A DNA stretch of 9,991 bases from Desulfobacteraceae bacterium (lineage in GTDB: Bacteria > Desulfobacterota > Desulfobacteria > Desulfobacterales > Desulfosalsimonadaceae): contig JAGGYV010000080.1 in assembly GCA_021162325.1 (NCBI GenBank), forward strand, positions 1 to 9,991. Direction: 5' to 3'. Of the stretch, positions 1-6,639 are shown piece by piece. Numbering within the stretch: the stretch's first letter is position 1; every line of letters starts with the position of its first letter. Made by a program: the position numbers and the translations under genes. The notes under the pieces are model-generated. The model worked only from the letters and a program-made list of their open reading frames with translations. It was not told the DNA's origin and searched no databases.

Positions 1-1
1 G

Positions 2-2683
2 GCGTCTGTTACCGGACGTGATATCATTGTGCCGCCCAATCCGGGGGCTATGGGTGCCTGGGGCATCGGCCTGTGCGCAGTTGAAGATATGGGGAAAGAA
101 ACACTGCTGGCTTTGTCCGGGTTAAAAGTGGATAATTTTCTGGAAGCAAAAATTATCGAACGGTCCGAGTTTATCTGCAAGGATGCTACCTGTAAAACCA
201 TGTGCCCTATTGAACGCACAACCATCCAGTTCGGGGATATCATAAAAACGGCCACTTCAGGCGGGGCCTGCCCCAAGTATGAAATTGTTTCCGCAGCTTT
301 GCCGAAACTGGCAAAAGATGCGCCTAATCCCTTTGAAGAGCGGGCACAACTGCTAGCCGCATATGAGATGGAAAAAGACAGTGAAGGTAAATCAGGACCC
401 AGGGTGGCCATTCCCATGACCGGTCCCATTGGCGGATTTTTGCCGTTTTTGGCAACCGTAGTGCGCGAACTCGGATTTTCAGTTGACGTATTAAAATCAA
501 ATGCCAAATCCCTGGCAAAGGGAGAACACTTGTGCAACAGTTTTGACTCCTGCGGTCCGGTTAAAATAGCCTATTCCATCTGTGATACCGACAGTCCTTA
601 CCTGTTTTTCCCTAAAATAATGCGGTTTTCCGACCGGGAAGGCCCGGGCGGGATCGCCTGTGTTACCGAGCAGTCCATGCCGGAAGTGGTTGAACAATCA
701 TTAAAGGCCCGTGGCAAGGACGTGACTGTGATTCGGCCTCGGTTGTATTTGGAAAACGGACTCACCAAACTGTCCGTGATTGAAAGCCTCACCCAGTTGG
801 CGACAATGCTGGGGGCGGATACGTCTAAAATTCCCGCCGCAGTGGAAAAAGGGGCCCAAGCACAAAAAACCTTTGAGACAGCCTTAGGAGAAATCGGTCA
901 AAAGGCATTGGATTATGCGGCAGCCAACAAGATTGCTGCGGTGGTGGTCTGCGGTTCCCAGCATGTGATCCATGACAAGGCAGCCAACTCGAAAATTCCC
1001 GACATCCTGCGCGGCAACGGGGCCATGGCTATTCCCATGGATTGTTTTCCCATTGCCAAAGACACACCGGAAATGAAGCGAATCTACTGGGCGGATGCCA
1101 ACCGGTACTTGCGGGCAGCCTTGTCGGCAAAGGAAACCCAAACCGCATTTCCCCTGATGCTGGCATCCTTTGGTTGCGGACCTGCGTCTTTTACTGAGCA
1201 GGTTTTTCAGTCAATGCTGGCAGGGTATCCGCATACGATTCTGGAAAGTGACGGCCATGGCGGCGCTGCCGGGTTTGTTACACGAATCCAGGCGTTTTTG
1301 CAGTCTGTTAAGCAGTATATGGACGAAGAGGGTGAAACAGCGCCGACCGACCATGACCGCATTGTCTCTTATGTTGAATCCGGGGTGCACCGGGGAAAAT
1401 ATCTGGATAAAAACATCCGGTACGTGTTTTTCAGCAGTCTGGATTACCTGGGAGACCTTTTTGCTGCTGTGTTCTGTTCCTATGGGTATGATGCGGTTTC
1501 GGCACCGCCGGTTTCGGAAGAAAACTGTCGTCTGGGCAAGCCGGATTGCTCTGGAAAGGAATGCATGTCCTACCAGCTGATCTGGGGGGCGTTTCGGGAG
1601 TATTTGGAGTCCGTCAAGGATGAAGTGGCCGTTGAAGGACAGGAAGCGCCAAAGCATATCCGGCTGGTGCAGCTCTCCGGGCAGATTTGCCGGGCGGGAA
1701 TGTACGGGATAAAGGATCGGCTGTCGGTGAACCGAATGGGGCTGCATGATCGGATTTCCGTGTCTTCACTCATGATTGCCGGCGGCCCGGGCATGGCAGC
1801 CCGCCTGATTGCCGGACTCACCGGCATGGATCTTTTGCGACAGCTTTTTCTTTACCATCAGGCAATTGAGTCTGCGCCGGGCGAGGCCAGAGAAGTGTAT
1901 CATCGATACAGCAAGGCTATTGTGGAGATAGTTGAACGGACTTCAAAAAATGGTTTAACAGGAACGGCCCAGAAAGGGTTTCACTGGACACGGCTTAGAA
2001 ATATCATTATGCAGGCGGCCCGGGCGTTTTATCGTATGGAGCTTGAGGCCGGGGACACATCCGAATTCCGGACTGTTTTTGTTTCCGGAGACCCCATGGC
2101 CAAGGGCAATGATGTGGCCAACTGTGGTCTTTTCGACCGGTTGAGCGAACAAAAGATCCGGGCCGTGGCTGAACCCATGTGTGATTTTTTGGAATTTCTG
2201 GCCCGCATGCATCCCCAACTGATGTTTGGTCGAAAATCCACTGAGCGCCAGAGTGCCACGTACCTCAAGGTGATGGTGATGATCAGAGACAGCCTTTACA
2301 AAATGACCGCCAGGCTCCATCCATGGCTGCCTATGCCGGATATGCCGGCGGTGCTGCATCGGTCGTCTCACATTATTGATCCCAAAACCCTGGGCGGCGC
2401 GGGCCAGGTTGTGGGGAGTGTGCTGCATTACTGGGAAACCGGGGCATATGACGGTGTTCTCATGACCAGTTGCTGGGGGTGCGACAATTCACTTATCGAG
2501 GAAAGCCTGCTGCGGCATCACCGGGATATTCCATTTTATTTTTTTTATGATGACGGCACGCCGTTGGATACCCGACGTGTCAACCGGTTCGCCTTCCAGC
2601 TTCAGCGTATGCCGAAGCGCGGTATCACTCCGGAAGACGTCAGCTCATGGGAGAAGTTGCGGGCACGGTTGCTGGCGGCATAA
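2..2683 (+). CDS. Fused acyl-CoA dehydratase activase / 2-hydroxyacyl-CoA dehydratase-like protein (3' part)
   Basis: The reading frame is open from the first bases of the window, so this is the C-terminal about 893 residues of a larger protein; the GTG at 29 is internal, not a start. The opening residues (ASVTGRDIIVPPNPGAMGA) match the end of a BcrA/HgdC-type ASKHA ATPase, the family that drives ATP-dependent electron transfer into 2-hydroxyacyl-CoA dehydratases and benzoyl-CoA reductases. Counting from the codon at 29, a Cys cluster follows (C50, C55, C59, C81), then a DUF2229-like module starting near residue 125 with conserved CGPVK (175-179) and FGCGPASF (381-388), an E-S-D-G-H segment (406-410), and a second dehydratase-like part ending in a SCWGCD motif (814-819) and a DDGTPLD segment. 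Family members with this fusion are about 1,400 residues, so roughly 500 lie upstream. It is a soluble iron-sulfur protein by inference. The physiological substrate is unknown. The domain assignment is fairly sure, the reaction is not. Confidence 0.85.
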   Translation, partial: ASVTGRDIIVPPNPGAMGAWGIGLCAVEDMGKETLLALSGLKVDNFLEAKIIERSEFICKDATCKTMCPIERTTIQFGDIIKTATSGGACPKYEIVSAALPKLAKDAPNPFEERAQLLAAYEMEKDSEGKSGPRVAIPMTGPIGGFLPFLATVVRELGFSVDVLKSNAKSLAKGEHLCNSFDSCGPVKIAYSICDTDSPYLFFPKIMRFSDREGPGGIACVTEQSMPEVVEQSLKARGKDVTVIRPRLYLENGLTKLSVIESLTQLATMLGADTSKIPAAVEKGAQAQKTFETALGEIGQKALDYAAANKIAAVVVCGSQHVIHDKAANSKIPDILRGNGAMAIPMDCFPIAKDTPEMKRIYWADANRYLRAALSAKETQTAFPLMLASFGCGPASFTEQVFQSMLAGYPHTILESDGHGGAAGFVTRIQAFLQSVKQYMDEEGETAPTDHDRIVSYVESGVHRGKYLDKNIRYVFFSSLDYLGDLFAAVFCSYGYDAVSAPPVSEENCRLGKPDCSGKECMSYQLIWGAFREYLESVKDEVAVEGQEAPKHIRLVQLSGQICRAGMYGIKDRLSVNRMGLHDRISVSSLMIAGGPGMAARLIAGLTGMDLLRQLFLYHQAIESAPGEAREVYHRYSKAIVEIVERTSKNGLTGTAQKGFHWTRLRNIIMQAARAFYRMELEAGDTSEFRTVFVSGDPMAKGNDVANCGLFDRLSEQKIRAVAEPMCDFLEFLARMHPQLMFGRKSTERQSATYLKVMVMIRDSLYKMTARLHPWLPMPDMPAVLHRSSHIIDPKTLGGAGQVVGSVLHYWETGAYDGVLMTSCWGCDNSLIEESLLRHHRDIPFYFFYDDGTPLDTRRVNRFAFQLQRMPKRGITPEDVSSWEKLRARLLAA

Positions 2684-2921
2684 TACAGGTTTTCGCGTTT
2701 TGTCATTGCGCGTCACGCCGCTGGCGTCGCAGGGACGGACATGACCAAGGCAATCCCATGAATACAGGGGATTACTTCGTCGTTCGGTAACTTCTCAATA
2801 AATCCGGGCAGCAGCAGATCCAGTGATAGTATCACAATACATGGGTCTCCCGAACTTTTTGAGAACATTCGTCGCTCATTCATCACTCCTTGTAATAACA
2901 ACATAACTTCAGGGTTTCCGT
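2684..2921. other. Gap without a confident gene
   Basis: Between the large iron-sulfur protein and the minus-strand HTH gene I see no convincing coding sequence. A 63-codon minus-strand frame (2713-2904) starts 17 bases after the HTH gene stops and has an AAGGAG close to its first codons, but its product resembles nothing I know and the best-spaced ATG after that AAGGAG opens only a 15-codon frame. It may be decayed coding sequence of the HTH gene's missing C-terminal part. A small perfect hairpin, ACGCC-GCT-GGCGT (2715-2727), lies 31 bases past the upstream stop; it lacks a following T-run, so I do not call it a terminator. Confidence 0.4.
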
Positions 2922-3089
2922 TCAGAGACTATCCAGAAACAATAGCTGGCGTTCGGCATGGACGGGTATGGTCCGCCATCCCTGTTCGTAGCTTCGGACT
3001 GCTTTTACGGATATGCCCAGCAATCGGTCCATTTCTTCCTGGGTTTTTATCAGTTTTTTTCTGAAGTTTTTAAATTCCTGTGTTTCCAT
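2922..3089 (-). CDS. Short XRE-type helix-turn-helix protein, probably a truncated regulator
   Basis: Reading the minus strand from the ATG at 3089 gives a 55-residue protein beginning METQEFKNFRKKL. Residues about 16-40 form an XRE-like helix-turn-helix: TQEEMDRLLG, then ISVKAVRSYEQGW. This resembles, from memory, a deltaproteobacterial family whose full members are about twice as long and continue into a Cys/Trp-rich (CW...C) tail; here a TGA follows LLFLDSL and no Cys-rich tail is visible in the next frames, so the gene may be truncated or a short version. It is divergent from the ferredoxin-AOR operon with 111 bases between the two starts, the usual layout for a local regulator, which makes control of that operon a reasonable inference. 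No strong ribosome binding site precedes the ATG. It could also be a non-expressed relic. Confidence 0.6.
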   Translation of the reverse strand: METQEFKNFRKKLIKTQEEMDRLLGISVKAVRSYEQGWRTIPVHAERQLLFLDSL

Positions 3090-3200
3090 TTAGTATCCAG
3101 TATTTTGGTTTAAATTTTTTAAAAAATGTCATATTGTGCTATATTATTGCAAATGATAACTCTAAATTTTAATCAGTCTGAATCTTAGAGGAATTCCCGT
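3090..3200. promoter_or_regulatory. A+T-rich divergent intergenic region
   Basis: This 111-base region separates the minus-strand HTH gene from the ferredoxin gene and should hold both promoters. It contains a T6A6 run (3115-3126) and several TATA-like hexamers (for example 3140-3145), but no pair of -35 and -10 boxes that I would call with confidence. The plus-strand ribosome binding site AGAGGA (3187-3192) lies 8 bases before the ferredoxin ATG. Confidence 0.45.
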
Positions 3201-3434
3201 ATGAAATATATAATGACATATGATCAGAAACAGTGTTCGGGATGCCGGCAATGCCAGCTGGCCTGTTCCCGTAAATTTGATAAACAATTCCAGCCTTCAC
3301 GGTCCCGTATACGATTGCAGACCCAAGGTGATGAATTTTATGCTGTTTTTACAGATGATTGCGTGAAATGCGGAATTTGTGCGGATAGCTGTCTGTTCGG
3401 CGCACTGACAAAAAATCAGGAGGGGGCGATATGA
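3201..3434 (+). CDS. 2[4Fe-4S] ferredoxin partner of the AOR-type enzyme
   Basis: A 77-residue iron-sulfur protein with two cluster-binding sets: C12, C15, C18 and C22 (CSGCRQCQLAC) and C54, C57, C60 and C64 (CVKCGICADSC). Eight ligands in CxxCxxCxxxC arrangement imply two [4Fe-4S] clusters and a role as a cytoplasmic low-potential electron carrier. It resembles the short HycB/DMSO-reductase-type electron-transfer subunits often encoded beside AOR-family genes. Its TGA overlaps the ATG of the AOR gene by four bases (ATGA at 3431-3434), so translational coupling and a physical or electron-transfer partnership with that enzyme are likely. The start at 3201 is supported by AGAGGA with 8-base spacing. 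Confidence 0.9.
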   Translation: MKYIMTYDQKQCSGCRQCQLACSRKFDKQFQPSRSRIRLQTQGDEFYAVFTDDCVKCGICADSCLFGALTKNQEGAI

Positions 3435-5227
3435 ATCTGGGAGGATTTACCGGAAAGATTTTGTTTGTGAATCTGAGCGACAGCCGTGTATGGACGGTTC
3501 CTCTGGAGGAAAGCATGGCCGTAGATTATATGGGCGGCCTGGGGGTTTGTATTAGGCTGGCGGCTGACTATATACCGCCTGGCGTGGCCCCTCTGTCAGC
3601 GGAAAATGTGTTTGTTCTGGGTGTCGGTCCTTTGGTAGGAACCGATTTGCCGTCCTCCTCCCGAATGTATGTTGTCAGTAAATTGCCTGCAAGCGGGACA
3701 GTCGGTTGGTGCGGGGCCGGCGGGTACACGTTTGGCGCGCAGTTAAAATACGCCGGATACGATCATGTTATTGTTATCGGGAAGTCTGAAACACCGGTAT
3801 ATCTGGATATTGAGGATGATCGGGTAGAAATCAGGGATGCCTTTGATTTTTGGGGAAAGGGCATTGATGAAACGTATGATTTGATCTGCAGGGATTGTGA
3901 TGAATTGCCCGGTGTCCTGTCGATCGGACCGGCCGGAGAAAACAAGTCAGCCATTGCCATGGCGTTTGTGGATCGGATTTCCACCTTGGGGCGGGGCGGT
4001 TTTGGTGCGGTTATGGGGTCAAAAAACCTGAAGGCCATTGTTGTGCGTGGCACTGGCGGGGTGCGTGTGTTGGATCGAAAACGCTTTAATCGCATCAGTC
4101 GTTCGGTGTTAAAATCGATTAAGGAATATCCATATCTGAAAGAATGGCAGGATCTGGGCATGCTCAAGGCATTTCCCATCGTGCCGGTGGAATTGTATCG
4201 GCAGATGAAAGTCCGTCGGACGGCCTGCGTATCCTGCCCGGTGGGGTGTAAAGATGTGATTCGCATTCCTGAAGGCCCTTTTTCCGGCCTGGTCAAGCAT
4301 ACCAGTTCCGCCATTAACCTTTTCACTCCCATGATGTACGGAATGAAAGATCCCGCAGAAGCCGTGAAACTGGTGGCTGATCTGGATAATTACGGGTTGG
4401 ATATGTTCGAATTTTTCGGATTGATGAAGCTGGCCCGTGAGTTGGCAGCAGCCGGGATCATCCATCTTGAAGCGGATGAACCGGCAATTGATTTAGAATC
4501 CCTGGATTCCATGGCCGTATGGGCTGAAAAGATCGCTTTGCGGCAGGGAACCGCAGCGTTGTTTGCCGACGGATTTACAACCGTTCTGGAGCGTATCGGG
4601 CCGGAGGCCCAAAAGTTTGCACCGGCGCTGGTTAAAGGCATGCAGCCGTATGCCGGTCCGGGGGGTGTAATCCCGTGGGATCGGTTTGGCACTATGGAAC
4701 TGGGGCAGGTGCTGGACCCGAGAGGGCCCCATGTGGGATCAGGCGGTTCCCCCACCTATTTTGCGTTGCGGCCATTAGAAGCGTTTCCTAAAAATTTGAA
4801 ACGGATGGGTGTTTCGGATGAAGCCATGGACCGGATTCTCGGAAAGAATCGGGATCAGCTTCACGTGGGCCGGCTGCTCCGATATTCCCATGCCTGGTTT
4901 GCGATTCTGGGGTCGCTGGGTATTTGTGCCCGCGGGCAGGTCAATCGGTTTTACAATATCGATATTCTCGCTCAAGTGTATGAAGCCGCAACCGGAATTC
5001 CAACAACCATGGCCGACCTCGGGAATCGGGCGAAACGGGCCTGGAAAACCCTGCGGGATCTGAACATTCGTGAGGGGCTGGGTGAATCCCATGAAACACT
5101 GCCTGCACAATGGTTTTCAGATGGCGGGTTTAAGGATTATCTCACGGGCAAGCCATTGACTATCGAGCAGGCCGAGGAAATAAAAAAGGATTATTTCCGG
5201 GAGTGGGGCTGGGAGGAAAACGATTAA
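3431..5227 (+). CDS. Tungsten-type aldehyde:ferredoxin oxidoreductase family protein
   Basis: This 598-residue protein has the full length of the AOR family, enzymes that oxidise aldehydes (or reduce acids) with ferredoxin using a bis-pterin tungsten site. Visible hallmarks are the N-terminal tungstopterin domain starting GGFTGKILFVNLS, the family segment GRGGFGAVMGSKNLKAI (188-204), the [4Fe-4S] ligands C266, C269 and C273 with the fourth Cys at 499 (SLGICAR), the DNYGLD motif (319-324) and DPRG (429-432). A good Shine-Dalgarno AGGAGG (3418-3423) lies 7 bases ahead of the ATG inside the end of the ferredoxin gene. Family relatives include BamB of class II benzoyl-CoA reductase, but the other bam genes are not seen here and 598 residues fits ordinary AOR/FOR-like proteins better. 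The substrate cannot be told from sequence, and W versus Mo is inferred from family. Confidence 0.92.
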   Translation: MNLGGFTGKILFVNLSDSRVWTVPLEESMAVDYMGGLGVCIRLAADYIPPGVAPLSAENVFVLGVGPLVGTDLPSSSRMYVVSKLPASGTVGWCGAGGYTFGAQLKYAGYDHVIVIGKSETPVYLDIEDDRVEIRDAFDFWGKGIDETYDLICRDCDELPGVLSIGPAGENKSAIAMAFVDRISTLGRGGFGAVMGSKNLKAIVVRGTGGVRVLDRKRFNRISRSVLKSIKEYPYLKEWQDLGMLKAFPIVPVELYRQMKVRRTACVSCPVGCKDVIRIPEGPFSGLVKHTSSAINLFTPMMYGMKDPAEAVKLVADLDNYGLDMFEFFGLMKLARELAAAGIIHLEADEPAIDLESLDSMAVWAEKIALRQGTAALFADGFTTVLERIGPEAQKFAPALVKGMQPYAGPGGVIPWDRFGTMELGQVLDPRGPHVGSGGSPTYFALRPLEAFPKNLKRMGVSDEAMDRILGKNRDQLHVGRLLRYSHAWFAILGSLGICARGQVNRFYNIDILAQVYEAATGIPTTMADLGNRAKRAWKTLRDLNIREGLGESHETLPAQWFSDGGFKDYLTGKPLTIEQAEEIKKDYFREWGWEEND

Positions 5228-5233
5228 AAAATG

Positions 5234-5249
5234 TGAGAATAGATTCTCA
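5234..5249. promoter_or_regulatory. Perfect 16-bp palindrome between AOR and MetE-like genes
   Basis: TGAGAAT-AG-ATTCTCA begins 7 bases after the AOR stop codon and ends 52 bases before the next start. The arms are perfect. The half-site looks like that of a Fur-type box, but the 2-base centre (7-2-7) differs from the classical 7-1-7 arrangement. There is no T-run directly behind it, so it is more likely an operator or mRNA-processing hairpin than an intrinsic terminator. This is a pattern observation only. Confidence 0.4.
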
Positions 5250-5301
5250 TCAATAAGTTTTAATTATGCCCTCCGAGCTTAATCCAATAAAAGGAGAAAA
5301 A

Positions 5302-6327
5302 ATGCCGATACCCGGAAATCTTTTAACCACCGCCATGGCGGTCATGCCGCATACGGATGTGGACCGCGCCATTGAAATCGCCCTGACCATGGATATCCCC
5401 TACTGGCCCCAGCTTCCGAGGCTGAACTACTATGAAGACATGTATGTCCAGGCAGCTGAGCATTTTCCCGGTATTGTGCTGGACATGGAGCAGCGGACGT
5501 TAAAGTTTTCCATGGATAAATTTGTTGAAGAACTCGAAGATGTCTTGGCAAACTTTGAGTCTCCGGAATTTTTTGATATCAGTCCTAAATATTCTGCGGT
5601 CTATCATCGGTTTCTGGAACTGGACCTGTCGGACCGTCCGGCCATTCGCGGGCAGTTGGAGGGCCCCATCAGTTTTGGATTCAATGTCATTGATCAGGAT
5701 GACCGGCCCATTATTTTTGATGACACGGTCCGGTCGTTTTTGCTGGAATTTATGGCAAAGCGGGTCAATGTACAGCTTGCCCGGCTTAAAAAGATGAATG
5801 CCAACGCGTTCATGTTTGTGGATGAACCCGGCCTTCAGTTTTTGTTTTCCGCCATGTCCGGGTATGGCGATGGTAAAGCCAAAGGGGATATGGAAATATT
5901 CTTTGACATGATCGACCGGCCCCGGGGGATCCATTTATGCGGTAACCCGGACTGGGATTTTCTGCTTAATCAGGATCTGGATATTTTATCCTTGGATGTG
6001 TATACCAACAAGGAAGTTTTTCCCGTATATGCGCCGGCAATTAAACGCTTTTTAGACCGGGGCGGTATTTTATCTTGGGGGATTGTACCTACCAATTTTG
6101 AACCATTTGAGTCTGAAAATATCGCGTCTTTGGCCGATCAGCTGGAATTTGTCTGGAAGCAACTAGCGGCAAAAGGCATTGATATGGATCAATTGCTGGC
6201 ACAAAGCCAGATTTCACCGGCCACCTGCTGTCTGATCAATCCGGATCTGGAAAAGACCGTGGAAAAGGGGTTTGCGATGGTAAAAAAACTGTCCGAGCAG
6301 TTGAGAAATAAGTGGCTGAAGTTATAG
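5302..6327 (+). CDS. UROD/MetE-like zinc-dependent methyltransferase-fold protein
   Basis: The 341-residue product looks like a TIM-barrel protein of the uroporphyrinogen decarboxylase / cobalamin-independent methionine synthase (MetE C-terminal) superfamily. Supporting residues are VDEPGL (173-178), HLCG with candidate zinc ligands H211 and C213, and ISPATCCL with C309 and C310, matching the H-x-C...C zinc thiolate pattern that activates a thiol for alkyl transfer in MetE and in MtaA/MtbA-type enzymes. True methionine synthase is unlikely because the protein lacks the N-terminal half and the context is not biosynthetic. I chose the ATG at 5302 because AAGGAG (5291-5296) precedes it by 5 bases; an in-frame ATG at 5266 would add 12 residues but has no ribosome binding site. 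It follows the AOR gene by 74 bases and is probably co-transcribed. The methyl donor and acceptor are unknown. Confidence 0.78.
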   Translation: MPIPGNLLTTAMAVMPHTDVDRAIEIALTMDIPYWPQLPRLNYYEDMYVQAAEHFPGIVLDMEQRTLKFSMDKFVEELEDVLANFESPEFFDISPKYSAVYHRFLELDLSDRPAIRGQLEGPISFGFNVIDQDDRPIIFDDTVRSFLLEFMAKRVNVQLARLKKMNANAFMFVDEPGLQFLFSAMSGYGDGKAKGDMEIFFDMIDRPRGIHLCGNPDWDFLLNQDLDILSLDVYTNKEVFPVYAPAIKRFLDRGGILSWGIVPTNFEPFESENIASLADQLEFVWKQLAAKGIDMDQLLAQSQISPATCCLINPDLEKTVEKGFAMVKKLSEQLRNKWLKL

Positions 6328-6562
6328 GCAGCAAACTGATTCATCCATTTAGAGTTGACGAGACACTACTATGACTTCATCCCGAAAGCCTTGCAAATGA
6401 ACGAATCAATCCGGTGGAAATAGTCCGGTGGAAATAGTCCGGGTTTGGTTTGGATTTTGTCTTGATTCCTATGCTTTTTCGGGGTGGCTTTAAATGTGTA
6501 GCTCACTTTATGATTTATAATTGAAGTAATCATGAAAATTATATAACGCATTTGTAGAAAAT
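6328..6562. other. A+T-rich spacer at the junction of metabolic and accessory regions
   Basis: This spacer of about 235 bases (312 counting the fic promoter and leader) marks where the sequence turns visibly A+T-richer. It contains a 14-bp tandem duplication (6411-6438) and no convincing gene; a minus-strand frame across 6369-6593 gives a low-complexity product unlike any family I know. No obvious intrinsic terminator for the MetE-like gene is seen. Confidence 0.5.
6411..6438. repeat. Two tandem copies of a 14-bp unit
   Basis: The unit CCGGTGGAAATAGT occurs twice without a gap (6411-6424 and 6425-6438), followed by CCGG of a third partial copy. It is non-coding and may be a replication-slippage duplication. 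Confidence 0.9.
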
Positions 6563-6594
6563 TTTGTTGTTTTATTGACATAGATAACAACAAA
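6563..6594. promoter_or_regulatory. Operator-like inverted repeat over the fic -35 box
   Basis: The perfect 9-bp arms TTTGTTGTT (6563-6571) and AACAACAAA (6586-6594) are separated by 14 bases and enclose the -35 hexamer of the fic promoter. Placement over the promoter suggests a binding site for a repressor, possibly the DNA-binding C-terminal domain of the Fic protein itself; that link is inference. Confidence 0.5.
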
Positions 6595-6603
6595 CAATAT
6601 ACT
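6575..6603 (+). promoter_or_regulatory. Near-consensus sigma-70-type promoter for fic
   Basis: TTGACA (6575-6580), a 17-base spacer and TATACT (6598-6603) form an almost ideal housekeeping promoter. Transcription would start near 6610, leaving about a 30-base leader with the Shine-Dalgarno GGAGGA (6631-6636) ahead of the ATG at 6640. Confidence 0.8.
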
Positions 6604-6639
6604 CTATTTGTCGATTTAAAAATACATTTTGGAGGACAA

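Noticed and set aside
1170..1580. 136-codon plus-strand frame inside the large iron-sulfur protein gene
   Set aside because: It overlaps the clearly coding frame in full, and its product is arginine-rich with no family resemblance.
3201..5227. BamBC-type class II benzoyl-CoA reductase subunits
   Set aside because: Ferredoxin plus AOR-family protein is reminiscent, but no bamD-I-like genes are seen, the ferredoxin is small with two clusters only, and the neighbours differ.
5234..5249. Intrinsic terminator after the AOR gene
   Set aside because: The stem is short and A+T-containing and is not followed by a T-run; the next gene is close and in the same direction.
5302..6327. Uroporphyrinogen decarboxylase (hemE) or true methionine synthase (metE)
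   Set aside because: The H-x-C and late Cys zinc ligands argue against HemE; the short length and lack of the N-terminal half argue against MetE.
6369..6593. Minus-strand 74-codon frame upstream of fic
   Set aside because: It overlaps the fic promoter and the tandem repeat, and the product looks like random A+T-rich translation.
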